A stretch of DNA of 50,535 nt, taken from the NCBI GenBank assembly GCA_016930275.1, contig JAFGHA010000161.1, positions 1 to 50,535 of the forward strand, written 5' to 3'. This document shows positions 26,031 through 34,312 of this stretch, in pieces. The notes beneath the pieces were generated by a model that saw nothing but the letters and a program-made list of their open reading frames with translations, was not told where the DNA came from and made no database searches. Position numbers and translations under genes: made by a program. Position 1 is the stretch's first letter, and every line of letters starts with the position of its first letter. The DNA is from Chitinispirillaceae bacterium. Its GTDB lineage: Bacteria; Fibrobacterota; Chitinivibrionia; Chitinivibrionales; Chitinispirillaceae.

Positions 26031-27124
26031 TGCTGTTCAACCCTCTCACAAAACGCTCCGACGATGTCCGACCAGCGGTACTTCGTGCCGATAAACGCAC
26101 GCGCCTCGGTATTGCGGTGTGGCGGGTTCGACAGCAATGTTTCAACAGTGGCGAATAGTGCGCTAATGGTCGGTTCGATATGTATATACCCGTCGAAAAG
26201 CGCCGCATCACCCACATCATTACAGACAACCTCCAGACCGCAGGCGAGATATTCACGGATCTTGAGAATCGCCCTGCACCGGTTTACCTCTGAATCCCGC
26301 ATGTAATTGATACCGATTCGGTGTGCGGCGACAAATGCGGGAAGTTCCCGATGGTCGATTATACCAACGAATCGCACATTTGATGCGATTCCCGCCTCAG
26401 CTATCCGACGCTCAAATTCTCCCCGCCGCGTGCCGTCTCCCGCGATATCCATACGCACCCCGGAGTGGGAAGAGAAAAACGTCCGTAATGCGGGAATGAG
26501 GTCTTCAAAATCCGAAGTAATTCCGAGTGTGGCAACATACAGCAGTTCCGCAGTTTCCTCAGATGCGCCGCGTTCCGGCAATTCTTCCAGAAATGCCGGG
26601 GAAATTCCCTGCGCAAGATAATAAAGCCGGCTCTCCGGGACCCGGGCGGTCTGCAGCAGATAATCATGCAGATTCGGCGTATGAAACGTCACCAGATGAA
26701 ACAGGCGCGGAAAGAAATCGAACAATTTATGCAGAATAGTCCTTGCTGCACCCGGTTTGAGATACGCCCAATCAAGATCATCGACATCACAGATAATTTT
26801 TTTTCCGCACAGGCGCGCCAGGAGCGCGACACTACAATTATTCGGTGCGGGTTTGAGCGCATAAAAAACATCGCTATCCCGGTACCGCAGAAACAATACC
26901 ATGTTAAAAAAGCACGAGAACAGTATATCGAGGGGAACAATCCCGCACGATGAACAGCTGTAATACCGGATATCCGAACTGCGATGAAGCCGGTTTCCCG
27001 CTCTGGAGCGCCGGTCGATATACACTACGGTATGCCCCCGGTCACGCAAAGATTCCGCGATATTCCAGAACCGCACCGAGCTTCCGCTCGCATCGGTAAA
27101 TGGAGACACCAGGAGGAATTTCAT
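26027..27124 (-). CDS. Glycosyltransferase (GT4-like)
   Basis: A 365-residue GT-B fold protein. The N-terminus reads MKFLLVSPFTDASGSSVRFW with a glycine/serine loop typical of the nucleotide-sugar enzymes. The C-terminal domain has YVATLGITSDFEDLIPAL, then VRFVGIIDHRELPAFVA and KIREYLACGLEVVCND, which takes the place of the usual EGFG motif with a K-x2-EYLA pattern. It starts one base after the stop of the radical SAM gene and overlaps the next glycosyltransferase by ATGA, so the three are translationally linked. The function is assembly of an exported polysaccharide (inference from context). Confidence 0.87.
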   Translation of the reverse strand: MKFLLVSPFTDASGSSVRFWNIAESLRDRGHTVVYIDRRSRAGNRLHRSSDIRYYSCSSCGIVPLDILFSCFFNMVLFLRYRDSDVFYALKPAPNNCSVALLARLCGKKIICDVDDLDWAYLKPGAARTILHKLFDFFPRLFHLVTFHTPNLHDYLLQTARVPESRLYYLAQGISPAFLEELPERGASEETAELLYVATLGITSDFEDLIPALRTFFSSHSGVRMDIAGDGTRRGEFERRIAEAGIASNVRFVGIIDHRELPAFVAAHRIGINYMRDSEVNRCRAILKIREYLACGLEVVCNDVGDAALFDGYIHIEPTISALFATVETLLSNPPHRNTEARAFIGTKYRWSDIVGAFCERVEQQ

Positions 27125-27125
27125 G

Positions 27126-28574
27126 TCACTTGGTGAAAAGAACCGTGAATTTCCGGAGGCTCTGGGTAAAATTGCCCCACGACCGGAACATCCGGAGCAT
27201 CATCATGAACAGATAGGCGGGCCGCCGGTAATAACGCCGGTAAAAAGTCGCGAGATATTGATTGAGATCAGTGTTGCTCAGATGCGGCAGTTCAACCGAC
27301 GAGTGATGAACACTGTCGTGGTGTTCCCACTCTTTCGAGAGGAAACAGTTGTTGTCTTCAAGAAGGTTGTAATAATCGGTTCCCGGAAGCGGTGTGGGCG
27401 TCGCGACCTGGGTGAATTCGGCATTGAGTTCAAAGGCGAATTTGATGGTATCCTCCACTGTCGTCCTGGTATCCCAGTAAAAACCGAGCATCACACAGTT
27501 GAGCACGTCGATTCCATGACGTTTGGCGATTTTCACTCCACGACGGATCTCATCCTTGGTGGTTCCTTTGCGGATTTCCTTGAGGACCTGCTCATTCCCC
27601 GATTCAACCCCGTAGAGCACCATCCTGCATCCGGCTTTCCTGAGCCACTTCGCCTCTTCATCGGTCATGAGCTGCGGCCTGCACTGCACCGAAAACACCA
27701 TGTCGAATTTCCCCTTCGCCAGCAGTTTACAGATTTCAATAACCCGGTTGCGGTCGATATCAAAGGTGTCGTCATCGATGCGGATTTCCTTCACGCCGCG
27801 ATCGACAACGAGATATTTGATTTCATCGAATACCCGCTGCGGTGACATCGCACGGAACCGGTGCCCGTAAATCGTCTGCGGGTAACTACAGTAAATGCAG
27901 TTGAAGGGACAACCGCGCGAGGTAATCATTGTTGCAGCCGGAAAGCGGATGAACACGCTCTCGTAAAATTTACTCAGGTCAAGCAGATCATACGCCGGAA
28001 TGGGCAGCGCGTCCAGATCTTCGATCGGCGGCCGGACCGCATTGACCACCACCGTTCCGTCGGGCTTTTTCCAGGTCAATCCGGCGATGGTGTCAAGTGA
28101 GGTTTCTCCGTCGCATGCTTCCAGGACCTCACCTACCGAGTAGTCCCACTCCTGCCGCAGAATGTAATCCACGCACGGTTTGGTGATCTCCTGCTGATGA
28201 AGCGCGGTAACGAACGGCCCTACCCAGAGTACCTTGCCGCCGATTTCCCGGGCATATTCCGAAACGGCAACCGCGACATTGTAATTGATGTGCTCAACCA
28301 TGATAACCACGGCGAACGGCTGTTCGTCGGCTAGCGCCTTTTTCGTCATGGGAAGATCGAGTCGCTGCGTGGGACAATGCAGATAGGTCACCGCAAATCC
28401 GCGCTGACGCAGCACCGCCGCACAGGAAAGATTCTGATAGCTGTACGTCTGTTCGCCGGTTTCATTGAGACAGGGATGGCGACGCCCCGCTTTGGATATC
28501 TTCATCTCAACCGTCCAGCCGAGCAGTGGCGGCGGTTCCACAAAAACAATTTTTTTCTTTCCGGATTTTTCCAA
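27126..28574 (-). CDS. B12-binding radical SAM protein in the exopolysaccharide operon
   Basis: A 482-residue protein with an N-terminal cobalamin-binding-like Rossmann domain (about 45-165; YSYQNLSCAAVLRQRG, KVLWVGPFVTALHQ) and a radical SAM barrel starting at TSRGCPFNCIYC (C222, C226, C229), then EIRIDDDTFDIDRNRV. The class includes methyltransferases and ring-forming enzymes that modify lipids, peptides and sugars. The initiation codon is TTG 28574 with AGGAGTG upstream. It lies 40 bases after the SLBB gene and 1 base before a glycosyltransferase, so it may modify the glycan or its lipid carrier (inference). A DxHxxG cobalamin motif is not apparent, so cobalamin would bind base-off without histidine, or may not bind. 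Confidence 0.88.
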   Translation of the reverse strand: MEKSGKKKIVFVEPPPLLGWTVEMKISKAGRRHPCLNETGEQTYSYQNLSCAAVLRQRGFAVTYLHCPTQRLDLPMTKKALADEQPFAVVIMVEHINYNVAVAVSEYAREIGGKVLWVGPFVTALHQQEITKPCVDYILRQEWDYSVGEVLEACDGETSLDTIAGLTWKKPDGTVVVNAVRPPIEDLDALPIPAYDLLDLSKFYESVFIRFPAATMITSRGCPFNCIYCSYPQTIYGHRFRAMSPQRVFDEIKYLVVDRGVKEIRIDDDTFDIDRNRVIEICKLLAKGKFDMVFSVQCRPQLMTDEEAKWLRKAGCRMVLYGVESGNEQVLKEIRKGTTKDEIRRGVKIAKRHGIDVLNCVMLGFYWDTRTTVEDTIKFAFELNAEFTQVATPTPLPGTDYYNLLEDNNCFLSKEWEHHDSVHHSSVELPHLSNTDLNQYLATFYRRYYRRPAYLFMMMLRMFRSWGNFTQSLRKFTVLFTK

Positions 28575-28614
28575 CGTTTTTTACACTCCTGTTTTTCCGG
28601 GGCCAACCGGAAAC

Positions 28615-30285
28615 CTAATTGCTTGCCTGTATTACCGAGACCATCGCGAGAATGATGGTTGCGACCGTTGATGCCACCTGGAGCACCGGCATGATGAAGG
28701 TAATCATGATTTTATTGTTCTGTGAATCGGGCACGATGATAATATCTCCCTGTTCGATCGAACGGTCACTTTTCACCTGCACCGAAGTATGGTAAGGACT
28801 GAGCACATAGACGTTTCGCCGATCCGACTTGCGGGTGAATCCTCCGGCGTCCCGGATGTAATACCTGCTGTCTTTTCCCTCCACAAAAGCGTACGCGCCC
28901 GGTTTCCCGACACTCCCACTCACATACACAAACGGTTCGCTGTACGGTACGACAAGCTGATCGCCATGTTCAAGGATGGTTGCCGCTCCCCGATCCGCCA
29001 GAGAGATGACCGAGTAATCCTGTAAACTGTTCATCCGTGCGAATGCAAGGTTCATTTCCTGTCGGATTGATCCGAGGTTGAGTTTCACGTTGTTTTCGGC
29101 TTGAAACTCCAGACCATTCTCAGGTAGCGCACCGGTCACTTTTTTGGAATTCCGCAGAATGTATACCCGATCGGGATTTGCTTTCGCCAGATAACCGCCG
29201 CATCGGTCAATGATATCCTTTGCCGTGGTGTTTTTTTCCACGATAGTATACTGGCCCGGCCGCCAAACTGCCCCGGCAACGGCAACGGTTGCAACCTCCG
29301 GATAATCCGCCCTTTTCGTCACATTGACGATGTCACCATGTTCAAGTCGCAGATCAGCCCCGTCTCCCGTCATCGAAAGAACCGTATCGTGTCGTTCGGA
29401 TTTCGTCCCACCCCTTTGCAGAACGATCATGTTTGAATCGGCCGAAGGATCAATCACCAGAACGTCGAAGAGTTCCCTGACCGTTTCTCCCGGCCGTAAA
29501 GGAATAAAACTTCCGGATGCCGGTTTCTTCACCTCACCGAGAACCAGCACCTGTACAAGCGGTGTGTTGATGAAGATACGGTCACCCGGATAAATATAGG
29601 GATTCTGTGAAAGATCGTTCCTGACATTATACCGGAAAAGATCGAGATTAAGGGTGGTATCACTGTTTTTCACCACCACGTTGCGAAGATCCGCATCCTG
29701 AGCGGCCGGCACCGTACCATTGTTCGCCTTGATGATACAATCCCACACTCGATACACACCGTCAACGAACATGATTCCCGGTTTTGCCACCCCGCCGTTT
29801 ACCGTAACACTTGCGATTTTCCCCTGCCGGAGCGTCACGTAGACGCTGTCGCGGCCGGTGAGTTTTTTACCGACGAATTCACCGATTCTCGTTTTCGCTT
29901 CACGAAGTGATATTTTTCCCAGGGTGAGAATACCGAATTCATTGATGCGGACATCGCCGTTCTGGTTTACGGTTGCAGTATACGAAATCGACGGGGTTTC
30001 GATGACGGAGATGTGGAATACATCTCCCATGCCGATCATATAGGCATCTTCATCGATCGAATTATCAATCATCGATCCGGCTGAAGAAGATTCCTCGTTA
30101 CGGTGTAAATCGGATATATTGAATATGCCGGCCTGATTCCTGTATTCGTTTCGGAAAATATCCGTCATGCCGCCGGTGATTCCCGCGGCGGTGATTTCTG
30201 AAGGGACAACCGTCGAAAAGTACAGCACGATACCTGTTAGAAAACATACCCGGTTTCTTAAAATAGACACACGATATCCTGACAT
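28615..30285 (-). CDS. Polysaccharide export protein (Wza-like, multiple SLBB domains)
   Basis: A 556-residue periplasmic/outer-membrane export protein. Signal segment 1-34; polysaccharide export (Poly_export) domain about 80-150, beginning YMIGMGDVFHISV with NQNGDVRINEFG. Three or four SLBB repeats follow, each with a VxGxVxxPG pattern: VNGGVAKPG, LGEVKKPAS, VAGAVWRPGQY and VSGSVGKPGAY. A hydrophobic helix closes the protein (FIMPVLQVASTVATIILAMV), which unlike E. coli Wza is not an amphipathic barrel helix. No lipobox cysteine is evident. First gene of the operon, preceded by the tex terminator. No Wzc-type tyrosine kinase or Wzx/Wzy pair is in the window. Confidence 0.9.
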   Translation of the reverse strand: MSGYRVSILRNRVCFLTGIVLYFSTVVPSEITAAGITGGMTDIFRNEYRNQAGIFNISDLHRNEESSSAGSMIDNSIDEDAYMIGMGDVFHISVIETPSISYTATVNQNGDVRINEFGILTLGKISLREAKTRIGEFVGKKLTGRDSVYVTLRQGKIASVTVNGGVAKPGIMFVDGVYRVWDCIIKANNGTVPAAQDADLRNVVVKNSDTTLNLDLFRYNVRNDLSQNPYIYPGDRIFINTPLVQVLVLGEVKKPASGSFIPLRPGETVRELFDVLVIDPSADSNMIVLQRGGTKSERHDTVLSMTGDGADLRLEHGDIVNVTKRADYPEVATVAVAGAVWRPGQYTIVEKNTTAKDIIDRCGGYLAKANPDRVYILRNSKKVTGALPENGLEFQAENNVKLNLGSIRQEMNLAFARMNSLQDYSVISLADRGAATILEHGDQLVVPYSEPFVYVSGSVGKPGAYAFVEGKDSRYYIRDAGGFTRKSDRRNVYVLSPYHTSVQVKSDRSIEQGDIIIVPDSQNNKIMITFIMPVLQVASTVATIILAMVSVIQASN

Positions 30286-30351
30286 AATTGATTTAATGTT
30301 ACGATTTACGGCCCATTACATTATTTATTTGGCAAACTCAGAATATAAATG

Positions 30352-30376
30352 AAAAAACCCGATCGAATCAATCGGG
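30352..30376 (-). terminator. Rho-independent terminator of tex
   Basis: Minus strand: CCCGAT, 7-base loop, ATCGGG, then TTTTTT. It lies 64 bases past the tex stop and separates tex from the exopolysaccharide operon that follows on the same strand. Confidence 0.85.
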
Positions 30377-30439
30377 AAATAGGAGAAGAAATGCCTGAGT
30401 AGTGCCGGAACCTGCAGAAATTCAAATTGTTACTGATAT

Positions 30440-32764
30440 TTACGGCATAATCTGTTTAATATTGAACTTCGGTTTATACATTTTGAGCTTTTTAGGGGCC
30501 CGGTAATCCGTGCCGCCATCTTTGTGATGACGCATACTTCCCCCTTTTTGTATCTCCGCGCTGCGGCCCGCCCCTGGTGCGTGCCGATCAGTTCCTGTTT
30601 TACCGGCTGAAGGTCCGGTCTGTTTTTTCATTGAAAGTGCAATCCGTTTGAGTTCGGCATCCACTTTCACCACCTGTACCCTGACCACCTGACCTACTGA
30701 AACAACTTTTTTCGGATCCGAAACAAAGGTATCGGCCATCTGCGAGATGTGGACCAGACCGTCCTGATGTACACCGATATCCACGAATGCCCCGAAATTG
30801 GTCACATTCGTCACCGTCCCCTCAAGCTGCATTCCTTCACTGAGATCTTCAATTTTCGTGACCGCATCGTTGAAACGGGCATACGTGAATTCAGCCCGCG
30901 GATCACGACCGGGTTTCTCGAGTTCATCGAGAATATCCTCGATGGTCGGCAATCCCACCTCGTCACTCAGAAATTTTTTCTTGTCAATCTTTCGTACCGC
31001 CGTGCCGTTGCCGACCAGTTCGGCAACCGTAACCGAAAGTGCCTTAGCCATTGCAGCGACCAGATCGTACCGTTCCGGATGAACGGCGGAGTTATCGAGC
31101 GGATGCTGCGCCCCGGGAATTCGCAGAAAACCCGCGGCAAGCTGATATTTTTTATTGCCGAGCCCCGGCACCTGTAAAAGGTCGTCACGAGAACCGAACG
31201 CTCCGTGCTGATTACGGTAGGAAACGATATTGGAGGCGATAAGGCGATTGAGACCCGAAACATATTTCAGCAGTTCCTCGGACGCAAGATTCAGATCAAC
31301 CCCGACACTGTTGACGCAACTCTCCACCACCTCATCGAGCGATTCCCTGAGCTTCGCCTGGTTGACATCGTGCTGATACTGCCCCACACCGATCGCTTTG
31401 GGATCGATTTTAACCAGTTCCGACAGCGGATCCTGCAACCTGCGTGCAATGGAGATCGCTCCCCGAACCGTCAGATCGAGATCCGGAAATTCCTTTATGG
31501 CGACATCCGAGGCGCTGTAGACACTCGCCCCCGCCTCGCTGACAATCACCTGCAGCGGACGGGCCTCCAGCGGATATTTTTCCAGAACGGTTCTGATGAA
31601 ATCGTCGGTCTCACGGCTGGCGGTTCCATTACCGATCGCAATGAGACGGATTGAGTAAGTATCGATCAATTTGTCGATTTCCGCTTCCGCTTCGGTGATG
31701 CGTTTCTGCGGCTCGTGCGGATAAATGGTAACATTCTCGATGAATTTACCGGTATCGTCCACGACAGCCACTTTACATCCGGTACGAAACCCCGGATCGA
31801 GTCCCAGTACCGCTTTTCGACCCGCCGGAGGAGCGACCAGCAGAGCCTGGAGATTCGCCCCGAAGACCTTGAACGCCTCCTCTTCGGCTTTCTCCCGCAG
31901 TTCCTTGCGGATTTCAGTCTCGGTAGCGGGCAGAATAAGCCGCTCGAAACTGTCGGCAACCGTTTTATCAAGCAGTACTTCGGCGCCGCTCCCCTTGTGA
32001 ACAATCAGCTTTGATGTCAGATAGCGCTGCGCCGTCTCCCGGGGAACCTCCAGTGAAAGTCGCAGCACCTTTTCACGTTCACCCCGGAGCATCGCCAGTA
32101 CCCGATGCGACGGCAATGTCCGGACATTCTCCTTGAAATCGTAATACATCTCGTATTTCGTTTTCTTTCCTTCAAACTCCTTCTTCACCGCACAAGTGAT
32201 CACTCCCTCGTCGGCTGCCAGTTCACGCATCCACTTACGGTTTTCCGCATCATCGGAGAGTTCTTCGGCAAGGATATCACAGGCTCCCTGCAGTGCCTTC
32301 TGAGGAGTATCGATTTCCTTTTCGGGATTGAGATAGGCAGTGGCGCTCTCCAGCAGGTCCGTATCCGCATCGGTGAGTTCCACCAGAAAGCGCGACAGCG
32401 GTTCAAGACCGGCCTCCTTCGCTTTGGTGGCACGGGTAGTCCGCTTCGGTTTGTAGGGAAGATAGAGATCCTCCAGTTCGGTCTTGTTCAATGTTGCTTT
32501 TATTCTTTTTTCAAGTTCCTGAGTGAGTTTTCCCTGTTCGGCGATACTTGACAGAATCGTCTCCCGACGCTCATCGAGTTCCCTGTAGTACGCATATTTA
32601 TGAAAAAGATCACGTAACTGTAACTCATCCAGCGATCCCGTCCGTTCTTTTCGGTAACGGGCAATAAAAGGAACCGTCGCTCCTTCGTCGATAAGCGCGA
32701 GTGTATTGGTAACCTGAAACGGCTGAAATCCGAAGTCGGTGATCAGTTGTGCGGCAATATCCAT
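30440..32764 (-). CDS. tex: Tex-family RNA-binding transcription accessory protein
   Basis: A 774-residue cytoplasmic nucleic-acid-binding protein linked to transcription and RNA turnover. Domain order is classic: N-terminal helical Tex domain (VPFIARYRKERTGSLDELQL), a YqgF-like RNase H fold (LGLDPGFRTGCKVAVVD), helix-hairpin-helix region (QVPGLGNKKYQLAAGFLRI) and an S1 RNA-binding domain (GTVTNVTNFGAFVDIGVHQD). A basic, low-complexity tail of about 50 residues follows. The start has AAAGGACC 9 bases upstream. It is transcribed divergently from the TPR gene. Confidence 0.97.
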   Translation of the reverse strand: MDIAAQLITDFGFQPFQVTNTLALIDEGATVPFIARYRKERTGSLDELQLRDLFHKYAYYRELDERRETILSSIAEQGKLTQELEKRIKATLNKTELEDLYLPYKPKRTTRATKAKEAGLEPLSRFLVELTDADTDLLESATAYLNPEKEIDTPQKALQGACDILAEELSDDAENRKWMRELAADEGVITCAVKKEFEGKKTKYEMYYDFKENVRTLPSHRVLAMLRGEREKVLRLSLEVPRETAQRYLTSKLIVHKGSGAEVLLDKTVADSFERLILPATETEIRKELREKAEEEAFKVFGANLQALLVAPPAGRKAVLGLDPGFRTGCKVAVVDDTGKFIENVTIYPHEPQKRITEAEAEIDKLIDTYSIRLIAIGNGTASRETDDFIRTVLEKYPLEARPLQVIVSEAGASVYSASDVAIKEFPDLDLTVRGAISIARRLQDPLSELVKIDPKAIGVGQYQHDVNQAKLRESLDEVVESCVNSVGVDLNLASEELLKYVSGLNRLIASNIVSYRNQHGAFGSRDDLLQVPGLGNKKYQLAAGFLRIPGAQHPLDNSAVHPERYDLVAAMAKALSVTVAELVGNGTAVRKIDKKKFLSDEVGLPTIEDILDELEKPGRDPRAEFTYARFNDAVTKIEDLSEGMQLEGTVTNVTNFGAFVDIGVHQDGLVHISQMADTFVSDPKKVVSVGQVVRVQVVKVDAELKRIALSMKKQTGPSAGKTGTDRHAPGAGRSAEIQKGGSMRHHKDGGTDYRAPKKLKMYKPKFNIKQIMP

Positions 32765-32923
32765 GAGTGGTCCTTTTCTCGACTTTTTTGAGGAATACGG
32801 TACTTCAGTGTGGAAAAAGATACTATCGGAAGATCGTTACCGCCAGTTATTATAACCACATGTCGGTAGCAGATCCTTGCAACGACTGAAGGTATGAGCC
32901 GACGCAAATAGTAATTTTTATCC

Positions 32924-33889
32924 ATGTTTCGAAGAATTCTTTTACTCAACCGGATATGCACGCTTCTCTATTCCGTAGCGCTTACCGGCTACGCCGGAAC
33001 ATCGTTTCTCCAGAAGGCGAACGATGCCTACGGGAAGGGCGACCTGCGCCGTGCGGTCGCACTCTACCGGGAGGCACTTCACAAAGGTGAAAATGCGACA
33101 CTCGGTTCGTTCAATCTCGGCAACTGCTACTTTCAGCTCGACAGCCTTCCGCAGAGTATCGTTTATTACCGGGCGGCGGTTGACGCGGCACCCGATTTCT
33201 TCCGGGGACATCTCAACCTGTCAATATCCTATTACGCCCTTGAGGATTTCGGCAACTGCATCGCTTCGATCACCCGTGCACTCGAACTCGAACCCGACAA
33301 CGAAAAAGCTCTGCTTATCCGGGCCGCCGCACTGCGCAAAGCGGGCGGGACTCCCGAATCGATCATCGCCTTCGAACAGCTCCGCGAACAGGACGAAGGC
33401 AATATCGACGCTGCGATCGCTCTCGGCGAAATGTACCGGGAACTCGGTGACGGAATCACCGCCGCCCGGTGGTTCGAGCGATACCCGGACACCGGACCGA
33501 ACGCACTCTACGTTTACACGGTTCTCGCGGAACTCTGCCAGCAGCAGGGCGATCCCGAAAAATCCCTGTACTATCTGCAGCAGGCATCGGCGAAAGATCC
33601 CGCCAACCGGTGGCTGCATTACCGGATATGTCTCGCTCATGAGAAAATGGGAAACCGCAGAGTAGCGTACGAGGAGGCGAAGCGCTCACTCGCACAGTTT
33701 CCCGACTTCGGTGATCTTGCCCTTTTCGCCGGAAACTGCGCGTTCGCACTGGAATTGACGGGTGAAGCCGAACATTTTTATACGCTGGCGAAACAGCAGG
33801 GTTTTCCCGGTGCGGTAATCGGACTCGAAAACATCCGGCTGCTCCGCGAAGGGCAGACTGCGGAGGGAAACACCGATGCAATCAGATAA
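32924..33889 (+). CDS. Secreted TPR-repeat protein
   Basis: A 321-residue protein with an N-terminal signal segment (about 1-24) followed by seven or eight tetratricopeptide repeats, for example KGDLRRAVALYREALHKG, FNLGNCYFQLDSLPQSIVYY and CIASITRALELEPDNEKALL. No enzymatic domain. TPR proteins of this form act as periplasmic scaffolds; nothing identifies the partner. It lies divergent from tex and 29 bases ahead of the TauE-like gene, so the two may share a transcript. Confidence 0.82.
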   Translation: MFRRILLLNRICTLLYSVALTGYAGTSFLQKANDAYGKGDLRRAVALYREALHKGENATLGSFNLGNCYFQLDSLPQSIVYYRAAVDAAPDFFRGHLNLSISYYALEDFGNCIASITRALELEPDNEKALLIRAAALRKAGGTPESIIAFEQLREQDEGNIDAAIALGEMYRELGDGITAARWFERYPDTGPNALYVYTVLAELCQQQGDPEKSLYYLQQASAKDPANRWLHYRICLAHEKMGNRRVAYEEAKRSLAQFPDFGDLALFAGNCAFALELTGEAEHFYTLAKQQGFPGAVIGLENIRLLREGQTAEGNTDAIR

Positions 33890-33918
33890 GCATACAACTG
33901 ACATAACGGACGCATGAC

Positions 33919-34305
33919 ATGACCCTTCAAAGTATTCTGCTCTATATCGGCATCGGCGTATTCGCGGGGATCTCCGCAGGAATCTTCGGTATCGGCGGCG
34001 GCCTGATCATTATTCCCGCTCTCATTTACCTCGCCGGCTACTCGCAGCTTGCTGCAACCGGCACCTCCCTGGCGGTGCTCCTCCCGCCCATCGGAATCGC
34101 CGCCACCGTCGAATACTACCGGCGCGGCCATGTCAATCTCAAGGCGGCACTTATCATCGCGGCCTCGCTTCTGATCGCATCGTGGGCAGGAGCACGTATC
34201 ACCCGCCGGTTCAACGATCTCTATCTGCGACTGGCTTTCGGTATTTTTCTGGCGTCAATCGGCGGGTACATGGTCATTTCGACGATCCGGAAACTGAGGG
34301 GATAG
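33919..34305 (+). CDS. Half-size TauE/SafE-family membrane permease
   Basis: A 128-residue inner-membrane protein with four hydrophobic segments. The N-terminus, GVFAGISAGIFGIGGGLIII, is the signature of TauE/SafE (DUF81) anion exporters, followed by ATGTSLAVLLPPIGIAA. Full-length family members have eight helices and about 250 residues, so this is a single four-helix half that would have to dimerise. It ends with an RKLRG tail and a normal stop 7 bases from the convergent stop of the FecR/SUMF1 gene. The substrate, probably a small sulfur-containing anion, is only inferred. Confidence 0.8.
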   Translation: MTLQSILLYIGIGVFAGISAGIFGIGGGLIIIPALIYLAGYSQLAATGTSLAVLLPPIGIAATVEYYRRGHVNLKAALIIAASLLIASWAGARITRRFNDLYLRLAFGIFLASIGGYMVISTIRKLRG

Positions 34306-34312
34306 AGCGGAA

